A model generated the notes under the pieces. The model worked only from the letters and a program-made list of their open reading frames with translations, had not been told where the DNA came from and did not search any database. Source: an uncultured Clostridia bacterium (GTDB lineage: Bacteria > Bacillota > Clostridia > Monoglobales > Monoglobaceae). Taken from it: 27,370 nt of DNA. This document shows positions 7,723-14,120 of this stretch, one piece after another (the first letter of the stretch is position 1; every line of letters begins with the position of its first letter). Position numbers and translations under genes: made by a program. Where the stretch lies: the NCBI GenBank assembly GCA_934454115.1, contig CAKSFQ010000027.1, positions 1 through 27,370 on the forward strand, written 5' to 3'.

Positions 7723-8265
7723 ATGAGAAATAATCAGTATGCGGGGACAAAGACCGAAAAAAACTTAATGGAAGCTTTTGCAGGAGAGTCGCAGGCAAGA
7801 AACAAATACACATATTTTGCCTCTGTTGCAAGAAAGCAGGGCTTTGAACAAATTGCGGCATTGTTTCTGAAAACTGCCGAGAATGAAAAGGAGCATGCAA
7901 AGCTTTGGCTTAAGGAGCTTTCGGGAATCGGGGACACGGCTGAAAACCTGAAAGCTGCCGCAGAAGGCGAGAATTATGAGTGGACGGATATGTACGACGG
8001 TTTTGCAAGGGATGCCGAGGAGGAGGGTTTTTCCGAGCTTGCGGAAAAGTTCCGTCTTGTTGCCGCTATCGAAAAGAGTCATGAGGAGCGCTACCGTGCT
8101 TTACTGAAAAATGTTGAAACGGCAGAGGTTTTTAAAAAGAGCAGCATTAAGGTTTGGGAATGCCGCAACTGCGGTCATATCGTCGTCGGCGAAGAAGCGC
8201 CTGAGGTATGTCCGGCATGTAATCATCCGCAGAGTTACTTTGAAATCCATGCCGAAAATTATTGA
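7723..8265 (+). CDS. rbr: Rubrerythrin (NAD(P)H-linked peroxide scavenger)
   Basis: The 180-residue protein has the standard rubrerythrin layout. An N-terminal ferritin-like four-helix bundle carries the diiron ligands (E22 in AGESQA, E55 and H58 in ENEKEH, the glutamates of [10 protein letters not shown]117 and H120 in IEKSHEE). A C-terminal rubredoxin domain has C147/C150 and C163/C166. Rubrerythrin reduces hydrogen peroxide to water in the cytoplasm of anaerobes using electrons passed through its rubredoxin site. ATG 7723 follows AGAAAGGGTG. The gene heads a run that continues with superoxide reductase and a PerR-like regulator and is driven by the consensus promoter and operator directly upstream. 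All metal ligands appear intact. Confidence 0.95.
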   Translation: MRNNQYAGTKTEKNLMEAFAGESQARNKYTYFASVARKQGFEQIAALFLKTAENEKEHAKLWLKELSGIGDTAENLKAAAEGENYEWTDMYDGFARDAEEEGFSELAEKFRLVAAIEKSHEERYRALLKNVETAEVFKKSSIKVWECRNCGHIVVGEEAPEVCPACNHPQSYFEIHAENY

Positions 8266-8276
8266 GGATACAGATT

Positions 8277-8579
8277 ATGAATCATCCGATCAATCAGGCT
8301 GCACTGTTTCGGTATCTGTTGAGCGGGAGGTCGATCTAGGCTCGCACATCATGTTTATCGGCAGCGTTAAAGAGGCGGATGTTCTATCCGACGGCGAAAC
8401 GGTAACATACGGATATTATCAAAAAAACATAAAACCAAAGCCCGAGAAAAAAAGGATTTTTATGCAAAATATGCGGATATGTGTATGACGGTGATGTGTT
8501 GCCGGAAGATTACATATGCTCGATCTGCAAGCACGGAGCCGTTGATTTTGAACCGTTGAAAGGAGGAATATCGTTATGA
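8277..8579 (+). pseudogene. Broken flavin reductase-rubredoxin fusion (high-molecular-weight rubredoxin) remnant
   Basis: Three pieces of one gene lie in shifted frames between rubrerythrin and superoxide reductase. ATG 8277, with GAGG at 8264-8267, reads MNHPINQAALFRYLLSG and stops at 8337. The neighbouring frame gives the end of a flavin reductase domain (EREVDLGSHIMFIGSVKEA, then LSDGETVTYGYYQK) up to an A7 run at 8447-8453. Then the first frame resumes as a rubredoxin domain (FLCKICGYVYDGDVLPEDY, then CSICKHGAVDFEPL) to a stop at 8577-8579 that overlaps the next start. Intact homologues are about 200 residues or more; here about half is missing, most of the flavin domain. Such proteins feed electrons to flavodiiron proteins or superoxide reductase. 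An assembly indel could explain the A7 shift but not the large deletion. Confidence 0.8.
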
Positions 8580-9025
8580 AACAACAATTTTACGAGTGTG
8601 GTCACTGCGGAAATATGATTGCGTTTGTCAAAGACAGCGGATTTCCTGTTGTCTGCTGCGGCGAGGAAATGCACGAGTTGGTTCCCGGCGTGACGGACGC
8701 ATCTCTTGAAAAGCATATTCCGGTTTATACATTAAAGGACGGAATCGTAGCGGTCGAGGTTGGTTCCATTCCTCATCCAATGACGGAGGAGCACCATATC
8801 GAGTGGATTTCGCTGCAGACCAAATACGGCAATCAGCGTAAGGAGTTATGTCCTTCGGGTGCGCCGCGCGTCAGCTTTGCCGTTTGTGAGGGCGACGAGA
8901 TTGAAGCGGTGTTTGCTTACTGTAATCTGCATGGGCTGTGGGAGGCCGGCGGCGAAAAAAGAAGGTACAGCTATTTTCCGGGGTGTAATCCGAAGGATTT
9001 TTTCCGCCCGAACGCAGAAAACTGA
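8576..9025 (+). CDS. dfx: Desulfoferrodoxin (superoxide reductase)
   Basis: ATG 8576 overlaps the stop of the preceding remnant (ATGA) and has AAAGGAGGA just upstream. The N-terminal desulforedoxin-type FeCys4 site has C8, C11, C27 and C28 (ECGHCGN...VCCGEE). The catalytic iron site has the E45-K-H47 loop, H67 and H73 (IPHPMTEEHHIEW), and C116 with H119 (YCNLHGLW). The enzyme reduces superoxide to hydrogen peroxide in the cytoplasm, which the upstream rubrerythrin would then remove. At 149 residues it is some 20-25 longer than the usual two-centre form; the extra C-terminal tail (YSYFPGCNPKDFF) has no recognised role. Key residues are all present. Confidence 0.95.
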   Translation: MKQQFYECGHCGNMIAFVKDSGFPVVCCGEEMHELVPGVTDASLEKHIPVYTLKDGIVAVEVGSIPHPMTEEHHIEWISLQTKYGNQRKELCPSGAPRVSFAVCEGDEIEAVFAYCNLHGLWEAGGEKRRYSYFPGCNPKDFFRPNAEN

Positions 9026-9060
9026 AAAACAAAAAAATAAATGTAAAAGGAGATGAAAGT

Positions 9061-10425
9061 ATGTCGGTAAAGAACTTTTCGGAAATTAGCCCGGAGATTT
9101 TTGCATTATCGGAAAAATGTATGCAAAACGGAATAATCGATAAGACGCTTTATGAAAAGCACCATGTAAACAGAGGGTTAAGAGATTTAAGCGGAAAGGG
9201 CGTTGTGACCGGCCTTACGGAAATTTCCACCATAAATTCCTCAAAAACCATAGATGGGAAAAGCGTTCCGTGCCGCGGTGAGCTTTATTACCGAGGGATC
9301 GACATCTGCGACATTGTAGAAGGTTTTTTAAAAGACGGACGGTTCGGATTTGAAGAAACGGTCTATCTTCTGCTGTTTGGCGAGCTTCCGGACAGGGAAG
9401 AACTTGAGGACTTTAACAAGCTGCTTGCCAAAAGCAGGGTGCTGCCGCGCAATTTTGTGCGCGATGTGGTTATGAAAGCGCCGAACAAGGATATTATGAA
9501 CTCGCTCGCACGCAGCGTGCTGACGCTTTATTCGTATGATAAAAACGCAAACGATTTATCGATACCGAATGTTTTACGCCAGTCGGTACAGCTTATCGCA
9601 AACTTTCCGCAGCTTATGGTATATGCGTATCAGGCATATAACCATTATGTAGCGAAAAAAGGATTGTATATCCATCATCCTGACGATGACCTTTCGGCGG
9701 CGGAAAATATTTTGCTTCTGCTCCGCCCGGATCAGGTGTATTCAAAGGCTGAGGCGATGCTGCTTGATATGGCGCTTGTGCTTCACGCGGAGCACGGCGG
9801 CGGAAACAACTCGACCTTTACAACGCATGTTGTGACCTCGTCCGGTACAGATACCTATTCGTCAATGGCGGCGTCGCTCTGCTCCTTAAAAGGGCCGAAG
9901 CACGGCGGAGCCAACATAAAGGTGCATGATATGTTTGAGGATATAAAGGCGCATGTGTCAGACTGGAAGGATGACGATGAGATTTCGGCATATCTTATAA
10001 AAATTCTTGAAAAAGAAGCGTTTGACAGAACGGGACTTATTTACGGAATGGGACACGCAGTGTATTCGCTGTCCGATCCGCGCGCGGAGATATTCAAAAA
10101 ACATGTCGGCTATCTTGCATGGGAAAAGGAGCGCACCGATGAGTACGATCTGTATAACAGTGTTGCAAGACTTGCAATCGATGTTATCGGCAAACGGCGG
10201 AAAATTTATAAGGGCGTGAGTCCAAACGTTGATTTTTACAGCGGCTTTGCTTATTCAATGATGAATTTGCCGGAGGAGCTTTACACGCCCCTCTTTGCAA
10301 CGGCCAGAATTGCCGGGTGGAGCGCCCACCGCATTGAGGAAATTATAAATGCGAATAAAATTATACGACCGGCATATACTGCTGTTGCCCCGTACAGAGA
10401 ATATGTTCCGCTTGATGAACGCTGA
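9061..10425 (+). CDS. Citrate synthase
   Basis: The 454-residue protein is a full-length citrate/2-methylcitrate synthase. Catalytic residues by alignment with the pig enzyme pattern are H245 (LHAEHGGGNNST), H332 (GMGHAVYS) and D391 (NVDFYSG), with the conserved KGPKHGGAN loop between them. It condenses oxaloacetate and acetyl-CoA; in many anaerobes this serves glutamate synthesis through an incomplete TCA branch. The long N-terminal extension (about 50 residues before the core) is typical of the clostridial group. AAAAGGAGAT precedes ATG 9061. It is only 35 bases after dfx with no visible terminator, so it may share the stress promoter, which is unusual. A strict choice between citrate and methylcitrate activity cannot be made from sequence. 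Confidence 0.93.
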   Translation: MSVKNFSEISPEIFALSEKCMQNGIIDKTLYEKHHVNRGLRDLSGKGVVTGLTEISTINSSKTIDGKSVPCRGELYYRGIDICDIVEGFLKDGRFGFEETVYLLLFGELPDREELEDFNKLLAKSRVLPRNFVRDVVMKAPNKDIMNSLARSVLTLYSYDKNANDLSIPNVLRQSVQLIANFPQLMVYAYQAYNHYVAKKGLYIHHPDDDLSAAENILLLLRPDQVYSKAEAMLLDMALVLHAEHGGGNNSTFTTHVVTSSGTDTYSSMAASLCSLKGPKHGGANIKVHDMFEDIKAHVSDWKDDDEISAYLIKILEKEAFDRTGLIYGMGHAVYSLSDPRAEIFKKHVGYLAWEKERTDEYDLYNSVARLAIDVIGKRRKIYKGVSPNVDFYSGFAYSMMNLPEELYTPLFATARIAGWSAHRIEEIINANKIIRPAYTAVAPYREYVPLDER

Positions 10426-10470
10426 ATTACGAAATCGAAATATGGCAAAATATAGGGGAGCGTATCAATC

Positions 10471-10863
10471 ATGCTAAAACACAGAGAAACAAAGCAGCGC
10501 AGGCTTGTTCTGGAAACGGTCAGAAAACATACGGATCATCCGAGCGCAAATCAAATCTTTGAGGAGGTTCATGCAATTGACGGTAAGATCAGTCAGGGCA
10601 CCGTCTATCGGAATCTAAACTGCCTGTCGGAGGATGGCGAGATACTGCACATCAAAGTGCCGGGGGCGGACAGATATGATTTAAGAACCGACCTTCATTA
10701 TCATATAATCTGCCTTCAATGCGGAAAGGTAATTGACATTCCGTTTGATTACCTGAAAGACCCGGACAAACAAGCGGCGGACAGGACCGGCTACACCGTG
10801 TTTCGACACAGAACAGTGTTTGAGGGGATCTGCCCGGAATGTAAAAAGAAAAGCTGTATGTAG
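10471..10863 (+). CDS. perR: PerR-like Fur-family transcriptional repressor
   Basis: The 130-residue protein has a Fur-family winged helix (SQGTVYRNLNCL recognition helix) and dimerisation domain. Regulatory metal ligands correspond to those of Bacillus PerR: H23 (DHPSAN), D70 (DRYD), H76 and H78 (LHYH), D89 (KVID). Aspartate rather than glutamate at the D70 and D89 positions favours peroxide-sensing PerR over iron-sensing Fur. The structural zinc site is C81/C84 and C121/C124. Such repressors leave DNA when an iron-bound histidine is oxidised by peroxide. It sits downstream of rubrerythrin and dfx, its expected targets. AGGGGAG at 10454-10460 supports ATG 10471. PerR versus Fur is an inference from ligand identity. 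Confidence 0.88.
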   Translation: MLKHRETKQRRLVLETVRKHTDHPSANQIFEEVHAIDGKISQGTVYRNLNCLSEDGEILHIKVPGADRYDLRTDLHYHIICLQCGKVIDIPFDYLKDPDKQAADRTGYTVFRHRTVFEGICPECKKKSCM

Positions 10864-10933
10864 TATTATATTTTGACTTTTGACGCCGCATACAGCGCAG
10901 CTGTATTACGCGATCGGAAAGCGGGGAGATGAT

Positions 10934-11620
10934 ATGCATATTGCGGGGATTCAGAAATTGTCCCTTTTGGACTATCCGGGAAAGGTTGCCTGTACAGTGT
11001 TTCTTTCCGGCTGTAACCTTCGGTGTCCATACTGTCATAACGCGGAATTGATTTCCCCCCGGTATGTCGGAGAGGGAATTTCACAGACTGGACTTATGGA
11101 CTTTCTTGACTCGCGCGCCGGAAAAATTGATGGAGTCTGCATTAGCGGCGGAGAGCCGACGCTTTACCCCGGGCTTTTAGAGATGATAAAAGCGATCCGC
11201 AAAAAGGGGTTTTCGGTGAAGCTTGACACGAACGGGACGAATCCGGAGATGATCAAAAAGCTTATCGATGAAAGCCTTATCGACTATGTGGCTATGGATA
11301 TCAAGAATAGCCGTATGCGCTATGATGAGACCTGCGGCGCCAAGGTTTTGCCGCAGGCAGAAAAAAGCGTTCGTCTCCTGATGAACGGAAATATTGATTA
11401 TGAATTTAGGACAACCGTATGCAAACCGCTGCACACCGTAAACGATATGAAGGATATCGGACTATGGCTGCAAGGAGCAAAAAGATATTTTATACAACAG
11501 TTCGTCGATTCCGGCAATGTTTCTAAAAAGAACCTGACGCCTTTTTCGCCGGAGGAGATGAAACAGCTTGAAAACGCAATCCTTCCGTATATACCAAACA
11601 CCCGTGTCCGTGGGGTATAA
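10934..11620 (+). CDS. nrdG: Anaerobic ribonucleotide reductase activating protein (radical SAM)
   Basis: ATG 10934 with GGGGAG just upstream is preferred to the in-frame ATG 10880, which lacks a ribosome site. The 228-residue protein carries the radical SAM CxxxCxxC motif (C27-NLR-C31-PY-C34) binding a 4Fe-4S cluster, the GGEPT motif at ISGGEPTLYP, and a conserved start (IAGIQKLSLLDYPGKVACTV). It cleaves S-adenosylmethionine and places the glycyl radical on NrdD. It lies 14 bases before nrdD, and the two must work as a pair under anaerobic conditions. Length and motifs fit the larger clostridial NrdG type. The PerR-like gene ends 70 bases upstream. Confidence 0.93.
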   Translation: MHIAGIQKLSLLDYPGKVACTVFLSGCNLRCPYCHNAELISPRYVGEGISQTGLMDFLDSRAGKIDGVCISGGEPTLYPGLLEMIKAIRKKGFSVKLDTNGTNPEMIKKLIDESLIDYVAMDIKNSRMRYDETCGAKVLPQAEKSVRLLMNGNIDYEFRTTVCKPLHTVNDMKDIGLWLQGAKRYFIQQFVDSGNVSKKNLTPFSPEEMKQLENAILPYIPNTRVRGV

Positions 11621-11634
11621 AGGAGCGATGAAAC

Positions 11635-14040
11635 ATGTACAAAGTAAGAAAAAGAGACGGAAGATTGGCGGAGTTCGACCTTGAACGGATTTCAACCGCC
11701 GTCACCAAAGCGTTTGACGCAACGAAAACACCGCACACGCCCGATGTTATTCATCTTTTGACACTTCAGGTAACGGCTGATTTTGTCCCAAAGGTTAAAA
11801 ACGGAAAAATCAGTGTAGAGGACATTCAGGACAGCGTGGAGGCTGTTTTGCAGCGTTCGGGTTATGCGCCCGTGGCAAAGGCATATATTCTGTACCGAAA
11901 AAACCGTGAAAGGCTGCGTAAGATCCGCTCTACCATGCTGGACTATAAAAAGCTGGTGGATGACTATTTGCGCGTTTCGGACTGGCGTGTGAAGGAAAAT
12001 TCGACCGTGACCTATTCGGTCGGCGGTTTGATTCTGTCCAATTCCGGTGCAATTACGGCGAACTACTGGCTCAGCGAGATCTATGACGAGGAAATTGCAA
12101 ATGCGCACAGAAATGCAGAAATGCACATTCACGATCTTTCTATGCTTACGGGTTATTGTGCCGGGTGGAGTTTAAAACAGCTCATTTCAGAGGGGCTCGG
12201 CGGCGTTACCGGAAAGATTACGAGTGCGCCGGCAAAGCATCTTGCGACGCTCTGCAATCAGATGGTAAACTTCCTCGGCATTATGCAGAACGAATGGGCG
12301 GGTGCGCAGGCTTTCTCAAGTTTTGATACTTATCTTGCTCCTTTTGTACGTACGGATCATCTAAGCTATAACGAGGTAAAGCACTGCATCGAAAGCTTTA
12401 TTTTCGGTGTGAATACGCCGAGCCGCTGGGGAACCCAGGCGCCGTTTACCAATATAACGCTTGATTGGACTGTTCCGCCGGACCTGGCCGCCTTGCCGTG
12501 TATCGTCGGCGGAAAGCAGATGAATTTTACGTACGGTGATTGCAAAAAAGAAATGGATATGATCAATAAGGCGTTTATTGAGGTGATGATTGAGGGCGAT
12601 GCCGAGGGGAGAGGATTTCAGTATCCTATACCGACCTACTCGATTACAAGGGATTTTGATTGGAGCGAAACAGAAAACAACCGTCTGCTCTTTGAGATGA
12701 CCGCAAAATACGGCACGCCGTATTTTTCAAACTACATAAACTCGGATATGGAACCATCTGATGTTCGAAGCATGTGCTGCCGTTTGCGTCTTGATCTAAG
12801 AGAACTGCGCAAAAAGAGCGGCGGATTCTTCGGCAGCGGCGAGTCGACAGGCTCTGTCGGCGTGGTAACAATCAATATGCCGCAGCTTGCATATCTTTCT
12901 GCTGATGAAACAGATTTCTTTGCAAGGCTGGATCGTCTTATGGATATTGCGGCGCGCAGCCTGAAAATCAAGCGCACAACCATTGAAAAACTGATGGACG
13001 CGGGACTTTATCCCTATACGAAGCGTTATCTCGGAAGCTTTGACAATCATTTTTCAACCATAGGACTTGTCGGAATGAATGAGGCGGGATTGAATGCGAA
13101 ATGGCTGAATGTGGGGTTGGTACATGCAGAAACACAGGATTTTGCTGTTCGCGTGCTTAACCACATGCGGGAAAGACTCTCTGATTATCAGGAGCAGTAC
13201 GGCGATTTGTACAATCTTGAAGCGACGCCGGCAGAATCCACCGCATACCGTCTTGCAAAGCACGACAAGGCACGCTACCCGGAGATTGTCACCGCAAACG
13301 AGGGCGGCACACCGTATTATACAAATTCAAGCCATCTGCCCGTGGGTTATACGGAGGATGTTTTCTCGGCGCTGGATATTCAAGACAAGCTGCAGCCGCT
13401 TTACACAAGCGGAACGGTGTTTCATACCTTCCTCGGCGAAAAGCTGCCGGATTGGAAATCGGCGGCAGCGCTTGTAAGAAAAATTGCGGAAAACTATGAA
13501 TTACCGTATTACACGATGTCTCCGACCTACTCGGTTTGTGCAAATCACGGATATCTTTCCGGCATGCAGGGCGTATGCCCGGTCTGCGGAAATGCAACGG
13601 AGGTTTATAGCCGTATTACCGGTTATTACCGCCCGGTGCAGAACTGGAATGATGGAAAAAGTCAAGAATTTTTAGACAGAAAAACCTACCGTGTCGACTC
13701 GGAAAACGTGCCGAAAAAGCATAGTGAAAATGCGGAAGCGCATTCTCCGGTGCAACGTTTTGAACTTTATACAACATCGGTTTGCCCGAATTGCAGGCTG
13801 ATAAAGCCTGTCTTAGAGGATGCAGGTATTGAGTTTGAAGTGCGCGATGCGGAAATTTTCGAGAATGAGGCAAGGGCCCTCGGCCTGACGCAGGCTCCGT
13901 CACTTGTGGCTTATGGTGATAAGACTGTCATTTATGCCGGAATCGGCAGGATCAAAGAATTTATCGAGAGTAAAAAAGCAAATACGCTGCCGGAATCCTG
14001 TGCCGACGAGATTTCTGACTGTGCAAGCAGCAGAGGTTGA
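11635..14040 (+). CDS. nrdD: Class III (anaerobic) ribonucleoside-triphosphate reductase with fused glutaredoxin-like domain
   Basis: Residues 1-95 form an ATP-cone allosteric domain (KVRKRDGRLAEFDLERI). The ten-stranded barrel follows, with NYWLSEIYDEEIANAH and TQAPFTNITLDW. Near the end are zinc ligands C635/H638-region and C648/C651 (CPVCG), then the glycyl radical site G663 in SRITGYYRPV. The enzyme reduces NTPs to dNTPs without oxygen. Unusually, about 80 residues follow the radical loop: residues 705-785 are a thioredoxin/glutaredoxin-like domain with C717-P-N-C720 and a cis-proline-like QAPSL. This suggests the NrdD2-type chemistry, where a redoxin rather than formate supplies electrons, here in cis. 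The start ATG 11635 has AAAGGAGCG upstream. Confidence 0.93.
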   Translation: MYKVRKRDGRLAEFDLERISTAVTKAFDATKTPHTPDVIHLLTLQVTADFVPKVKNGKISVEDIQDSVEAVLQRSGYAPVAKAYILYRKNRERLRKIRSTMLDYKKLVDDYLRVSDWRVKENSTVTYSVGGLILSNSGAITANYWLSEIYDEEIANAHRNAEMHIHDLSMLTGYCAGWSLKQLISEGLGGVTGKITSAPAKHLATLCNQMVNFLGIMQNEWAGAQAFSSFDTYLAPFVRTDHLSYNEVKHCIESFIFGVNTPSRWGTQAPFTNITLDWTVPPDLAALPCIVGGKQMNFTYGDCKKEMDMINKAFIEVMIEGDAEGRGFQYPIPTYSITRDFDWSETENNRLLFEMTAKYGTPYFSNYINSDMEPSDVRSMCCRLRLDLRELRKKSGGFFGSGESTGSVGVVTINMPQLAYLSADETDFFARLDRLMDIAARSLKIKRTTIEKLMDAGLYPYTKRYLGSFDNHFSTIGLVGMNEAGLNAKWLNVGLVHAETQDFAVRVLNHMRERLSDYQEQYGDLYNLEATPAESTAYRLAKHDKARYPEIVTANEGGTPYYTNSSHLPVGYTEDVFSALDIQDKLQPLYTSGTVFHTFLGEKLPDWKSAAALVRKIAENYELPYYTMSPTYSVCANHGYLSGMQGVCPVCGNATEVYSRITGYYRPVQNWNDGKSQEFLDRKTYRVDSENVPKKHSENAEAHSPVQRFELYTTSVCPNCRLIKPVLEDAGIEFEVRDAEIFENEARALGLTQAPSLVAYGDKTVIYAGIGRIKEFIESKKANTLPESCADEISDCASSRG

Positions 14041-14120
14041 TCATAAAGGACAATAAGTTTGTACATCAATAGAGATGTGGAGTCTGTAACGATTCTATCT
14101 TTTATGCGAGGAGATACTAT

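Noticed and set aside
8447..8453. A7 run considered as a programmed -1 ribosomal frameshift site
   Set aside because: The shift needed is +1 (or -2), not -1, and the gene also lacks most of its first domain, so decay or an indel is likelier.
8249..8488. Continuous frame overlapping the end of rubrerythrin that could be called a gene
   Set aside because: Its first part is a shadow of rubrerythrin; only the part from about 8320 is protein-like and belongs to the broken flavin reductase-rubredoxin gene.
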